Assembly: GCF_901873445.1 (NCBI RefSeq)
Contig: NZ_CABFLN010000013.1
Coordinates: forward strand, 1-39,125
From: Gemella haemolysans
GTDB taxonomy: Bacteria > Bacillota > Bacilli > Staphylococcales > Gemellaceae
Direction: 5' to 3'
Length of the DNA stretch: 39,125 bases
Shown here: positions 1-13,700 of the stretch, one piece after another
Layout of the letters: each line of letters starts with the position of its first letter
Position numbering within the stretch: position 1 is the first letter of the stretch
The notes under the pieces: model-generated
What the model saw: the letters and a program-made list of their open reading frames with translations, nothing else
Databases searched by the model: none
What the model was told of the DNA's origin: nothing
Translations under genes and position numbers: made by a program

Positions 1-753
1 GTTCCTTCTTCAAGTACATTCGTTACTTTGTTTCGTTTGTTTGTTCTTGTTAGCGTAACAGTCTGAACAACTTTTGGTGACACTTCTGTATTTTCGTTAC
101 TTGCATCTACATACTTAATTGTACGTGTAATCACTTTTGTTTTCACTTCATCTTCTGTTGCTTGTGGATACTTCACAACTACTTCTGCATTTTCCGTTGT
201 TGGTGTTACTGCCACTAAAGCTACACTTGGTTTATCTGGTGTTCCATAGTTTGCTACTGTTGGTGATGCTTGTTCTGCCCATGAAGCTGTTGACCATGTT
301 CCTTCTTCAAGTGTATTTGTTACTTTGTTTCGTTTATTTGTTCTTGTTAGTGTCACTGTTTGTACTACTTTTGGTGATACTTCTTTAGTTTCGTTACTTG
401 CATCTACATACTTAATTGTACGTATAATTACTTTTGTTTCTACTTCGTCTTCTTTTGCTTGTGGATACTTCACGACTACCTCGGCATTTTCCATTGTTGG
501 TGTCACTGTCACTGACGATACACTTGCTTTATCTGGTGTTCCATAGTTTGTTACTGTTGGTGATGCTTGTTCTGCCCAACTTCCTTGTGTCCATGTTCCT
601 TCTTCAAGTGCATTTGTTACTTTGTTTCGTTTGTTTGTTCTTGTTAGCGTAACAGTCTGCTCTACTTTTGGTGATACTTCTTTAGTTTCGTTACTTGCAT
701 CTACATACTTAATTGTACGTGTAATCACTTTTGTTTCTACTTCGTCTTTGTAC
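1..753 (-). repeat. Tandem 297-bp (99-residue) repeats inside the adhesin gene
   Basis: The 14-base string gttccttcttcaag recurs at 1, 298 and 595, giving an exact 297-bp period. Two full units and one cut by the window edge are seen; more probably follow outside. Units differ by scattered substitutions, for example in the linker before the conserved W..ASWAEQ segment. The period is a multiple of three, so gain or loss of units keeps the frame. Confidence 0.9.
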
Positions 754-3700
754 AAAGTATCATAAACGTAAGTTACAGTAATTTCTTCGCTATTAATAAC
801 ACCTTCAACCGGAGCAGATTTTTCTTTGACTCTCATATATCTATAGGCTATGTCATTATATGTAAATTCATCAGGACGATATTCTTCTGTATCTACATTA
901 TAATCTTTTGTATAAGCTCTTTTTTCAATGGCTGTTATCGTTGGTTTAATCATATTTCCTTGCATATCTTCATATGCAATTTTAACAGATCCAGTTTTTA
1001 TATTTTCTATTTTAATAGTAACAGAAGCTACATTCGCCTCATTATATATTTCTTCTGCATTTGTTTTTGCTGCTGCTGAAATATAAGCTACCTGTTTATC
1101 TTTTGCATCTTTAGAAATTTTTGCTGGTACTAAAAATTCATTTGATAATCCTGGATTTAATGTAGTTCCTTGATTAGAAACAAACTTAACAGCTGTAACC
1201 TTGCTCCAATCTGTCACTTGATCAGCTGTTAAAGTTGTTGCTGCAGCAACTTCATTTGCATTTCCACTTATTGGAGAAGTTAAGTAGTATGTTGTCCATC
1301 CTGCAGGAGCTATTGCTTCTCCTGTAGCTTCCACATCAAATGCAGAATTACGAGCTATACTTGTATCAACAATATTCTTGTCCCCTTTTTTAGGCAATGT
1401 TACAAGTATCTCATTATTTGATAATTTTGAATTATCTGTATTTGATAAAGTAAAACGGTATGTAACATCTGTTTTCGGAGCTAAATTTTGTAACGATGTT
1501 GTATATCCTTCTCGTTGGTCATTTTTATCTGTCACATCTACGTGTAATCGTGTCGCTGATGTATTACTTACAGGAATTTCATAAGTAAAAGTTGATGTAT
1601 TGATAATTGTCTTATCTCCATCAAACTCATCATTTGGATTTAATCCATGTAAGAATCTATTTTCATCCCAAACTAATGTGTATTTCAAACGATAACTACC
1701 TGTTTGAACCCACTGCGCCACATTAAACTCTAAATCTGGAGTTACATTCTCACGAGTATTTGAATCCTTCGGGTCAATAATCAATACACGTTTACCAGTA
1801 TTTTGATAATTATCATCTTTAGTTACAAGTGGGCTATCTCCTGCATAACTAAAGCCATCCGGTAATTCCACAATAATTTTAGGATTCTTCGCTCCAAGAT
1901 AATCTAATTTTTTATCAGTAGTAGCAAAGTGTGATGTAAGTGTGTTATATACTCGATTTCCTAAACCTGAAGGTGAGTAATTATACGCTTCTATCCCAGA
2001 ACTTAAAGACTGTGTTTTATTCCCTGCTAGAACCGTTTCTATTTTCCCAGTTCTCGATGTCAATTTTAAAGCAGTTCTTGCATCTGCTAAGATAGTTTTA
2101 GAAATACTTGTATTTACCACATCTGTATCTTGAGTTGAAACTTTTGCAGTAACAATACTCTTAGCTTCTTTCCCTTCCGCTACCATTTGCTTTGCTTTTT
2201 CTAAACCTTTTAAGTTTTGATGTAAATAAATACCTGCCTGGCTTATTGTATTACTTGTAAAGTTCATCTCACCTTTTGGTTTTAATAAAACTCGGGTTGT
2301 ACCTTCAGGTAAATCTATAGATGTTCCACCATCTTTCTTAAAGGAAATTTCTCCAAGTTTTGTTTCTGATGTACCATTTACCGTATATACTTCAAACGTC
2401 TTACTAGTTCCTAGATTATCCGGTGCATACCAAGCTGCATATGCGCCATTATTATTCCAGACACCATAAAATTCAATTGATCTCTTTTGATCAAAGTCAC
2501 TGTCAATCGTTAATTCAACTTCCTTAACTTTTGTTGGAGTATCTACACTTCTCCAGAAAACAATAATTCTCTTATCATCTGTTTCTGTATTAATTCCAGG
2601 AATTGCAATATTCACTCTATTTTCATGATTCTGTTCATTAGTATAGTTATTAATTGCTAATGGTGGTTGTGCTCCTGCTGCATTTGGTGTTGCTCCATCT
2701 CCATTATCTTTATAAGGATTCACAGCTTTCACTACTAATGAAGTTGTACCTTGACTTGTGTTCGTTTCTCCTGATTTATCTGTATAAGTTACATTGTCTG
2801 TAAATGTAAATTCTTTTCCTTTTAAAAACTCTTCTAATGTACCTGCTTGGCGCATATTAATACGAAGCGTATCATCACTAGTATTATTCCCTTGATCGAA
2901 TACAGGCTTCGCATCTGTTATTGTTCTTGTATAACGAGCGATATTCCCATCTTGAGACCACCCAGCATCTATAGATGCTTGAGATAAAACTGCACCAGTC
3001 GGCAACGTCACTTCATGAGCAATTTTATTTACAGCTGAAGTCTCTTTATTAAAAGTAGTTAATTTTAAAACTAACTCTTTATTCTTAGTTTCATCGATAG
3101 AATCTCCAGGAGCATTAGTACTAAATAAAGCTAAATCTCTAGCACCACTTTCACTATCAACGCTTATATTTGCATATCCACTCTTATTTGTATTAGTTAC
3201 TCTAGCTGTTGTAGAAGTAGTTGGTGTAATTGCCGCACCAGCCTTATCAACTACTTGAGCTGTGATTGTAGTTTGCGAATTACGTCCTGTTCTATATTTA
3301 TCAAATTTATAACTTATATTAAAGCTAGCATACGAACCGCTAGGAACTTCTCCTGTATAGATTTTATATTGTGTATCATTTACTTTTTCAACTTTTAAAG
3401 CAGTCCCAAATTGTACATCAGTAATCGGTTCGTTAGCTGGTAAATTCACTAAAATATAAGACCCATCTTCTAATCTTGAAGGTGCAGACACATCTAATCT
3501 GAATGTAGAAATAATTTGCTCTCCTACATTATATTCTGTCTGACTTCCGACAAGATGCCCTTGTAAACTTACCTTATTCTCTCTTGGTGTTGTCGATGTT
3601 TCCGAAGTAGTATTAGTCGTTTCTTGTGCTCTATAAATAATTTTATATGTGTTTTTTGAAACAAATTCCAACCTTGTTGCTTCTAAACCTGGATAATTTT

Positions 3701-4011
3701 TCTTTAATTTCTCTAGATTTTCCGAGAAATCAGATTTCAATATAGCAACGTCTTCAACACTACCATCAGGTTTCACATGAGTAACCATCACAAATTCCTT
3801 CGCATCTATTACCGTTGAATTTCCCGTACCTGTTCTATTAAAATCTGTATTACCTTCTTCTGCATAAACAAAATTTGCATCACCAAAAAACATCATACCT
3901 GCTAACGCTACAGAAGATACAGCTATACTAGCAACCCCGACATTAAATTTTCTAATACTAAATCTATTATTATACTGATTAAGACACTTCTTAAACTTAT
4001 TCTTATTCATT
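1..4011 (-). CDS. Large YSIRK surface adhesin with mucin-binding-type repeats (3' end outside window)
   Basis: The frame is open for 1337 codons from an ATG at 4011 to the window edge, so the C-terminus and any sortase signal are not visible. The start is preceded by AGGAG at 8 bases. The N-terminus has a YSIRK-type export signal (FSIRKFNVGVAS near residues 17-28, then a hydrophobic stretch ending near VYAEE). Residues ~45-1000 are beta-rich, Thr/Asn-rich, adhesin-like sequence that I cannot assign to a named family. Around residues 1003-1080 is a MucBP-like domain (KIAYEDMQGN...VTYVYD). From about residue 1087, 99-residue repeats begin with the pattern TRTIKYVDASNETKEVSPKV, then QTVTLTRTNKRNKVTN and W..ASWAEQASPTV.NYGTPDK; these resemble the Mub_B2 domains of mucus-binding proteins. 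Inferred role: cell-surface adhesin, probably wall-anchored. Whether it binds mucin cannot be told from sequence. No enzyme motif was seen. Confidence 0.9.
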
Positions 4012-4050
4012 ATTTTCTCCTAGTCATTTTCTCTCTAATAATTTATCAAT

Positions 4051-4226
4051 GGGAGCAACTCAATAATCGTGATTTCAGAAAAACCGATTCTATCGTGTCT
4101 CCTCCGTAAAGTTGTTTAAACATCTAAAAAGTCTTTATAAAGCAAATTTAGCTATCAATAACTACTACATCTATTAACTTTTCATAAAAATTTATCTTTA
4201 AAACTTAGACTTTTTAAGTCGACTCC
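4051..4226 (+). repeat. Multi-hairpin intergenic repeat, copy A (most diverged)
   Basis: This ~175-base element has three successive inverted repeats. Copy A starts gggagcaactcaataatcg and ends near aagtcgactcc. It aligns end to end with copies B (18108) and C (29880, inverted), sharing the left hairpin (gattctatcg...), the centre (catctaaaaagtctttataa..., ...atttagctatcaataa) and the right arm. Many stem positions have decayed. It lies directly upstream of the adhesin start. Confidence 0.75.
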
Positions 4227-4656
4227 TTACATACTATAACTTACTACTATACAAGTATACTTCTGAAGTCTATCTGCATATACAACTAACCTTGTAAAAA
4301 ATAACTCATCAGCACTTGTCTCATTAAATCAAAGCTTCAAAGTCACACAAAACAAAATAACAATATTTTCAAATAATATAATTTCTCCGATATTAAATTT
4401 TATCATTTTTACCACTATTTTTCAAGTATTTGTATACCGCGAATGTCCTTATTATGATAAAAAATATCACATAAATTACCATGTTTGCCAAATAAAGACA
4501 TTCTAGAAAAATGAGATTCTAGATGCTTATTTGCTACGTAGTAAAATATTCAAGAAACTCGCAGATATAAAAGAGCTCTCGGGCTCCCATTCAATATACC
4601 TCATTGTTGGACACTTACTGTTATTGGACACTTACCCTTTATTACATACACAACCA

Positions 4657-4698
4657 GAAAAAACCCCTTAAAGTCAAATTCTCATTTGACTCTAAGGG
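4657..4698 (-). terminator. Rho-independent terminator of the 3850-residue surface protein gene
   Basis: Read on the minus strand, CCCTTAGAGTCAAAT pairs with ATTTGACTTTAAGGG around a short GAGA-type loop, followed by a run of T (GGGGTTTTTTCTGG). It lies about 50 bases after the stop at 4747. Confidence 0.85.
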
Positions 4699-4746
4699 AT
4701 TCTCTTAATAACATGTAAATGTTATCTATTCAGTTTTAACAACTTC

Positions 4747-7700
4747 TTATTTTTCTTTACGGCGTCTTGCTGCTGCAAGTAATCCACCTAGTACTGCTAA
4801 TCCTAATCCTGCTAATCCAGTATTAGTTTCAGTTGTACCTGTGTTTGCTAGGCGTTGTCCTAGCTTAGTATTTGCACCTTGTGCATTAGATCCTTTATCA
4901 AATGCTTTAGCTGTTACTAAATCAGTAGCTGCAATCTCTATTACATGTCCATCTAGATACTCAATTGTCGCTTTTCCATTGTCTGCAATTGTAATTTTTG
5001 CGTTTGTAAGTTCTGGATTTGCTTTAATTAATGCTGCTTTAACAGCTGCTTTTTCTTCATCTGTTAATTTATTTACATTTCCTACTTCAATTTTTTCTGG
5101 TAGTGTTGGTTTTTGTCTGAACACACCATCTCTTGGAATTGCTAATACTTTACCTTCTTTTGTAACGATTGTTACATTTCCAGCTTTATCAATGTTAATA
5201 GCTAATTCTTTCTTACCATCTTTTTCGATTGTTGCATTACCATCTTTGTCGATTGTAATTTTCACTCTAGAATCTTTAGATGTGTAAACTGTGTTTCCTT
5301 TATCATCTGTAGATTTAATGTAAGCATCTAAATCGAATTCTTCTACATTTGTGATGGTACCTAGAATTTGGAATTGGAATTTCGCTTTTTCTTCTGAAGT
5401 AATATTTTCAAGGTTTCCTACTGTTACTTTACTAAAGTCGAAATCAAGATTATCTCCACCATGTTTAGCTTTCGCATCTTCTGCATTCTTCACTAGTTGT
5501 TCTTTAGAAATTGTTGCTGTAGAACCGTCTGGCATTGTTACTGTTGCGTTTCCTTTGTTGTCCACTACTACAGTTGCTCCTGGGTTTACTGCTTCGATTG
5601 ATTTCTTAACAGCTTCTTTCTCGTCTTTTGTTAAGTTTTCTTTGTCTCCTACTAATGTACGGATAGCTGGTGTTTTCACTTTAGCAGTTTTAGCTTCGTC
5701 AGCAAATTTTTCTGCTGGGATTACTAAGTCTGAAGCTGGGATGTTAAGAACTGTTCCGTCACCTTTTGTTACTGTTGCATTTCCTTTGTCGTCTACTACT
5801 ACAGTTGCTCCTGGGTTTACTGCTTTAACTTTAGCGATGATTTCTTTTTTCTCAGCGTCAGTTAATTTTTCTGAGTTAGCCACTACAGTCTTAGCTGCTG
5901 GTGTGTTTGCATCGTTACCACCATTTGGTTTCGTAGCATCGTCTTCGACTTTAACTAAGTCTGTTGATGGGATAACTGAAACATTACCATCTTTCACTAC
6001 TGTTGCATTTCCTTTATCGTCTACTACTACAGTTGCTCCTGGGTTTAATGCTTTAACTTTGTCTTCAATTGCTTTCTTCTCAGCGTCAGTTAATTTCTCT
6101 GGGTTCGCTACTTTTGTTTTCGCTGCTGGTGTAACTGCGTTGTCTTTAGCTTTTCCATCGTTCACATCTTTTGCAGATTTTGTTAAATCTGATGCTGGGA
6201 TAACTGCTGTATTTCCGTTTGGAAGTGTTACTGTTGCGTTTCCTTTGTCGTCTACTACTACAGTTGAACCTGGATTTACTGCTGCTACTTTATCCGCAAT
6301 TGCTTTTTTCTCTTCTGAAGTTAAGCTATCTGGATTTGCTACTTTTGTCTTAGAAGCTGGTTTAACTATGTCATTTCCTGCTTTTGGTGCTTTTTCTGCA
6401 TCTGCTGACTTAGTTAAGTCTGTTGCTGGAATTACCGCTGTCTTACCATTTACTGTTACTGTTGCGTTTCCTTTGTCGTCTACTACAACTTCAGCACCTG
6501 GGTTTACTGCTTTAACTTTAGCTACGATTGCATCTTTCTCATCTTGTGTTAATGAATCTGGATTTTTCACTACAGTCTTATCTGCTGGTTTAACTATGTC
6601 ATTTCCTGCTTTTGGTTCTTTAGCTTGTGCTTCTGTCTTAGTTAAATCTGACGCTGGGATTACAACCGGTTTTCCATCTTTAGGTGTTACTGTTGCATTT
6701 CCTTTGTCGTCTACTACTACAGTTGCATCTGGATTTACTGCTTTGACTTTAGCTACAATTACATCTTTCTCATCTTGTGTTAGTGAGTCTGGATTTTTCA
6801 CTACAGTCTTATCTGCTGGTGTGCTTACGTCATTTCCTGCATTTGGCTCTTTAGCTGAATCCGCTGTCTTAGTTAGGTCTGATGCTGGAATTACCGCTGT
6901 CTTACCTTCTGGTGTTGTTACTGTTGCGTTTCCTTTTTCGTCCACTACAACTTCAGCACCTGGGTTTACTGCTTTAACTTTAGCTATAATTGCATCCTTC
7001 TCATCTTGTGTTAATGAGTCTGGATTTGCTACTACTGTCTTATCTGCTGGTGTGTTTACATCGTTTCCTGCATTTGGTTTAACTGCTTCTTCTGCTGTTT
7101 TCACTAAATCTTTCGCTGGGATAACCACTGCTTTACCATCTTTAGTTGTTACTGTTGCATTTCCTTTATCATCTACAACTACAGTTTTAGCTTCTGGATT
7201 TACTTCTGCTACTTTAGCTGCGATTGCATTTTGCTCATCTTGTGTTAATGAGTCTGGATTTGCTACTACAGTCTTGTCTGCTGGTTTAACTACATCGTTT
7301 CCTGCGTTTGGTTCTTTAGCTGAATCTGCTGTCTTAGTTAAGTCTGTTGCTGGTATCACCGCTGTCTTACCTTCTGGTGTTGTTACTGTTGCGTTTCCTT
7401 TGTCATCTACCGCTACAGTTGCACCTGGATTTACTTCTGCTACTTTAGCTGCGATTGCTTTTTTATCATCTTCTGTTAATGGTTTAGAAGAATCAACCGC
7501 TACTTTATCAGCTGGTGTGTTGATATTGTTTCCTGCATTTGGTTTAGCTGCTTCTGCTTCTGTTTTCACTAAATCAGCTGCTGGAATTGTTGCAACTTCT
7601 CCATCTTTAGTTGTTACTGTTGCATTTCCATATTCGTCGAATACAACTTTTTCAGCGTTTGGATTTATCGCTTTGATTGCATCTGTAATCTTAGCTTTAT

Positions 7701-10700
7701 CCGCATCTGTTAAAGCATCTGGATCTTTCACAACTACTTTGTCTGCTGGTGCATTAACTTTGTTTCCTGCATTTGGTTTAGCTGCGTCTTCTGCTGTTTT
7801 CACTAAATCAGTTGCTGGAATTGTTGCTGATTTACCACCTTTCAATGTAACTGTTGCATTTCCTTTGTCATCTACAAATACTGCTTTAGCATCTGGGTTT
7901 ACTGCTTTAACTTTATCTTCGATTACTTTCTTCTCTTCTGGAGTTAGAGCATCTGGTTTTGCTACTACAGTCTTATCTGCTGGTTTGTTAATATTGTTTC
8001 CAGCTTTTTCGTTAGCAGCTTCTTCTGCTGTTTTCACTAAGTCATCTTTTGGAATTACTACAGTCTTACCATCTTTAGTTGTTACTGTTGCATTTCCTTT
8101 TTCATCTACGAATACAATTGTTCCATCTGCTGGTGGGTTAACTTCTTTAACTTTAGCCGTGATTGCATCTTTCTCATCTTGTGTTAATGAGTCTGGATTT
8201 TTCACTAAAGTTTTATCCGCTGGTTTCTTAACTGCATCTTGTTTAGCTGGATCTAGTAAATCTGCTTTTGGTTTAACTAAGTCTGCTGCTGGAATTGTTG
8301 CGATGTCTCCATTTGCATTCTTAACAGTCGCATTTCCTTTATCGTCAAATACTACTGTTGCATCTGGATTTACTTCTTTGATTTTCTTCTCAACTTTTTC
8401 AAGCTCTTTAGCAGTTAATTTAGCTGGATCTTTCACTAATACTTTATCTGCTGGAGTGTTTACTTTGTTACCAGCATTTGCTGTATTCTTATCAGCTTCT
8501 GTCTTCACTAAATCATTTACTGGAATTGTTGCTGTTTGTCCGTCTGGTGTTGTTACTGTTGCGTTTCCTTTGTCGTCTACGTATACAGATGCTCCTGGGT
8601 TAACTGCTACAACTCTATCTTTGATAGCTTTGATATCTTCAGGAGTTAGGTTGTCTTTATTGTCCACTAACTCTCTGTCAGCTGGTTTGTTGATTACATT
8701 ACCTGCTTTTGGATCAGTTAATACTTCATCTGCAGTTTTCACTAAATCATCCGCTGGAATTACTGCTGTTTTTCCTTCTGGAGTTGTTACTGTTGCATTT
8801 CCTTTTTCATCAACTACTACTGTTGCTCCTGGGTTAACTTCTTTAACCTTATCTTCAATTGCTTTTTTCTCTTCTAGAGTTAAAGCATCTTTATTAGCAA
8901 CTACTGTTTCATCGATAGGTTTCTTAATTGCATCTTGTTTCGCTGCGTTTTCTAAATCTTCTTTAGCATTTGATTTCACTAAATCAGAAGCTGGGATTGT
9001 TGCTGTAGCCTTAGTTCCGTCTGGATTTGTTACAGTTACTGTAGCATTTCCTTTGTCGTCTACTACTACTTCAGCACCTGGATTTACTGATTCTACAGCT
9101 TTTTTAATAGCATCTTTAACATCTTTTGGTAATGTTGTATTTGGATCATTCAATACCGCTGGATCTACAAGTGCTTTTTCAGCTGGAGTATTTACTTTGT
9201 TTCCTGCTGATGGAGTTTCTTTAGCTGCTGGATCTTTTAGTAAGTCTTCAACTGGGATTGTTGCTGTCTTACCGTCTGGTGTTGTTACTGTTGCATTTCC
9301 TTTATCGTCAACGAATACAGTTGCACCTGGGTTTACTGATTCTACAGCTGCTTTAATTTTAGCTGCAACTTCATCTTTCTTAGGTCCAACTAAATCTGCC
9401 GCCGCTGCTGCTACCTTATCCGCTGGTTTATTGATGTTGTTTCCTGCGTTTACACCTTCAGCTTCTTCTGCAGTTTTCACTAAGTCAGATGCTGGAATTA
9501 CTTCAGTTTTACCGTCTGGTGTTGTTACTGTTGCATTTCCTTCGTCATCAACTACGATAGTTGTCTGTGGATCTCTATTTACCTTAGCAATTTCTTTCTT
9601 GATATCTTCTTTTTCTTTTGAAGTTAATTCACCTGCTTTCTTAACAACTGTTTTGTCCGCTGGTTTGTTAACTGCATCTTGTTTGTCAGCTTTTTGTAAG
9701 TCAGCTGCATCTTTTGCTAAATCAGATGCTGGAATTGTTGCTACAGCTCCGTCTTTCGTTGTTACTGTTGCGTTTCCTTCTGTATCAAATACTACTGTTG
9801 CACCTGGGTTAACTTTAAGAATTTCTGCTTTGATTTTTTCTTCATCAGCCTTAATGTTAGCTGGATCTTTTACTACAACTTTCGTTGCTGGAGTGTTTAC
9901 TTTGTTTCCTGCTGATGGAGTTTCTTTAGCTGCTGGATCTTTTACTAAATCTTCAACTGGAATTGTTGCTGTTTTACCATCTGGAGTAGATACAGTTGCA
10001 TTTCCTTTTTCGTCTACGAAGACTTTAGCATCTGGGTTTACTGCTTTAACTTTAGCTTCAATTGCTTTTTTCTCTTCTGGTGTTAAGTTAGCTGGATCGT
10101 TTACAACTACTTTATCTGCTGGTTTGTTTACATCGTTACCTGCTTTTGCTCCTTCAGCTTCTGTTGGAGATTTAACTAAGTCAGTTACTGGAATTGTTGC
10201 TGTTTTTCCATCTGGTGTAACTACAGTTGCGTTTCCTTTGTCGTCTACTACTACTGTTGCACCTGGGTTTACTGCTGCTACTTTAGCTTTGATTGCTTCG
10301 ATGTTTTCAGGAGTTAATGCATCTTTATCAGCTACTACTTTGTCTGCTGGTTTGTTGATGTTGTTTCCTGCTTTAGCAGTTTCTTTATCAGCTTCTGTTT
10401 TCACTAAGTCAGCTTTTGAAATAACTACAGTTTTACCGTCTTTAGTTGTTACTGTTGCATTTCCTTTATCATCAACTACTACTGTTGCACCTGGGTTTAC
10501 TGCTGCTACAGCTGCTTTAATAGCATCTTTAGCTTCTTGTGGTAAATCTTTATCAGCTGCTACTAGTGCTGGATCAACTATTACTTTGTCTACTGGTTTG
10601 TTTACAGCATCTTGTTTTGTTGGATCAGCTAAGTCAGCTTTAGGTTTTACTAAATCGCTTGCTGGAATTGTTGCTGTTTTACCATCTTTAGTTGTTACTG

Positions 10701-13700
10701 TTGCATTTCCTTTTTCGTCAAATACTACATCAGCATCTGGGTTTACTGCTTTGATTTTAGCTTCGATTGCTTTTTTCTCTTCTGATGTTAATGCAGCTGG
10801 GTTTTCTACCACTACTCTATCTGCTGGAGTGTTTACTTGGTTTCCACCGTTAACATTCTCTTTGTCAGTTGGAGTTTTCACTAATTCACTTACTGGAATT
10901 GTTGCTGTTTTTCCTTCTGGTGTTGTTACTGTTGCATTTCCTTTTTCGTCAACTACTACTGTAGAACCAGGGTTTACAGTTTCAACTGCTGCTTTAATTT
11001 TAGCGATGTCTTCTGGTTTTAAGTTAGCTTTATCTGCTACTTGTACTCTGTCAGCTGGGTTGTTGATGTTGTTACCAGCTTTCGCAGTAGTTTTTTCGTC
11101 AGCACCTTTAATTAAATCATCAGCATCGATTACTGCTGTTTTTCCTTCTGGTGTTGTTACTGTAGCTTCACCTTTTTCGTTAACAGTAATTACTGAACCT
11201 TCTGGGTTAACCGCAGCAATTTTCGCTTTGATTGCTTCACGTTCACCTTCCGTTAACGCATTTTTATCTGCTACAACAGTTTGTGAGTTTGGTTTGTTGA
11301 TGTCATCTCCACCGTTTGCTTTCTTAGCATCTTCTGGTGTTTTGAATAAGTCACCTGCTGGAATTGTCGCAATTGTTCCGTCTTTAAGAACCACTGTTGC
11401 ATTTCCTTCAGCGTCATATTGAACTTTAGCATCAGGTCCATTTAATTTCTTAAGTTTTGCTGTTGCTTTTGCTTGGTCAGCTAGGTTTGTTGCATCACCA
11501 ACTACTTTATCTGCTGGCTTACGAACTCCTGTATTACCTGAATCACCTTTTGCTGCATCTGCTAATGTACGTACTAATTCTGATGCTGGGAATGCTGCTG
11601 TGTGTCCATCTGGGGTCGAAACTGTTACTGTTCCGTTATCATCCATAGTTACTACTGCGTTAGGGTTAACATCACGAACAGCTTTTTTGACTTTTTCTTT
11701 TTCATCATCTGTTAAGTTCGCAGGATTTTTAACGATAACTTTGTCGGCTGGACGGTTAATGTTGTTACCACCACCTGGGTTATCTAAGTCAGCCGCAGAT
11801 TTCGTTAAATCAGCTTGTTTTAATGTTTCTGGAGCTTTTCCTGGGTATGTTACTTTCGCACTTCCATCTGGGTTAACTTCTACAGTTGCACCTGGGTTTA
11901 CTGCTTCGATAGCTTTTTTAAGTTTATCTTGTTCGTCACCATCTAAATTCGTAGGATTTTTAGCAACTAATTTGTTACCTGGTATACGCGCAGAGTTGAT
12001 TGCTTTAATCGCTTGTGCAGCAGCTAGTTTAACTTTATCAACGTCAGCATTTTTCTTAGCACCAGTAATTGCTGCATCTGTTGCTTCTTTAATATCATCT
12101 ACTTCTTTTTTAAGTTTTTCTTTAGCTGCTTCAGATAATGTGTTGTCATCCTGAATAGCTTGTTTTTTAGCGTCTGCTGTATTTGCTAGTTCTTGTTTAG
12201 CTGCTGTTTTCTTCTCGGCTGGTGGATTTACAGCTTTAACTTTCTTCACACCATCATCTTTTGCATCATTTACTGCTTTTTGAGCTGTTGTAGCTGCTTC
12301 TGGTGTTGCTGCTGTATTAGGTTGAGCCTTGATTGTATCTGTTGCTGTTTTCGCTAATCTTTTAGCTTCTTCTTTAGCTGCATCTTTTTCTTCTTTTGTT
12401 AAATCTGTACGAGCGTCGATTTGTTTTTCTTTTTCAGCTAATTCATCAGCTACTGCTTTTAGAGCACTTTCTTTCGCGATTGGGTTTACAGTCTTAATAT
12501 CTGCTACACCTTTATTTTTAGCTGCATCTACTGCATCTTGGGCTGTTTGAGCTTCTGCCACTGTTGGCACATCGTCAGGTTGTTTAGCAATTTCGGCTAA
12601 CTGTGCATCTGCTAATTTCTTAGCTTCTTTCTTAGCTTCTGCTTTTTCTGCATCTGATAAGTCTGTACGTGCATCTAATTCATTATTTTTAGCTTTTAAC
12701 TCATCAGAGATTGCTTGTTTTGCTTTTTCTTTAGCTACTGGGTTAACTTTCGCTACAGCATCAGTACCTTCAGTTTTAGCACCATCTACCGCTGTTTTGT
12801 TTGTAGCTTCATCGATTTTATCTAAGGCTGCATGTTTCCCTGCGTTTACTTTAGCGATAGCCGCATCTTTTTCAGCTTGTGATAAGTTAGCGTTGTCAGT
12901 AATAGCTTTGATTTTATTATCAGCTTCAGTCGTTACTGCATCAATAGCTGGTTGTTTGTCTAAAGTTACAAACTCTGATAATGATCTTGTGTCTTTTGAA
13001 CCATCTGTGTATGTTACTACAAGATTTCCATCAGCATCTTTTGTTACTGAAGCAATTTTAGCATCTTTATCTGTAACTGGAGCATCTTTTGAAATGTTCG
13101 CATCGTCATTATTCTGATTGTACTCAAGTTGTAATTTTTCTTTAATTTTAGCTAAATCATCTTCTGTTACATTCGTTGGATCTGCTACGGCAACTTTTTC
13201 TGTTGGAGCTTTGATATCGTACTTATCTGCTTGTGATTTAACGATGAATTCAACATACCCTGGTTTTTTCTGGCGAAGTGCAGGGTCACTCTCAACATTG
13301 TAGGGTTCATTTGCTGGCATAGATTTAACACCGTCATTATCTTTAGCTTCGATAAAACTTGTCCACTTTTGCCCAGCACTCAGTTTTGTTACTCCAACCA
13401 TCTTGATAGTAGCTATTTTCTTATCATCAGATACAGTTCCTTCTCCAGATGCTACAGCACTATTAGTTACCTTTCCTATGGTAAAACCATAAACACTAGC
13501 GTTATCACTTTCATCTTTACCTTTATTTCGTAGATATAAATCTTTTACTGTCGTCTCGTCTTTACCGGTAAATGTTAAGTCAGTTTTTTCTCCTGTATAA
13601 ATATAAATCTGACGTCTATAAGCATTTGAGTATGGAAGTTCAACTGTTGGAGCTTGATTTACTTTCACAGTGTATTCATACTCGTTAGACTCTTTACCTT

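Larger units (their letters stand above)
4012..4746. other. Intergenic region between two surface-protein genes
   Basis: 735 bases without a convincing gene. It holds repeat copy A (4051-4226), the terminator of the 3850-residue protein gene (4657-4698) and a short phrase, aatatacctcattgttgga, near 4593-4611, whose core recurs just after repeat copy B (near 18290). The promoter of the adhesin gene must lie in or beyond repeat A, since only 39 bases separate the repeat from the start codon. I see no RNA gene here. Confidence 0.6.

Noticed and set aside
137..652. Three overlapping plus-strand frames rich in Leu/Val/Phe
   Set aside because: They repeat with the same 297-bp period as the adhesin repeats on the minus strand and have no ribosome sites; they are antisense shadows.
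5351..11422. Open frame of 2023 codons on the plus strand, opposite the giant surface gene
   Set aside because: It mirrors the in-frame 231-bp repeats: because the unit is a multiple of three and its codon use is uniform, one antisense frame stays open by chance. It has no ribosome site, its product is a low-complexity Ser/Thr/Phe repeat, and the opposite strand has a clear signal peptide, domains and a sortase signal.
4890..11985. Regularly spaced repeats that could suggest a CRISPR array
   Set aside because: The unit is ~231 bp, coding in one open frame, without short identical repeats and unique spacers, and there are no cas genes.
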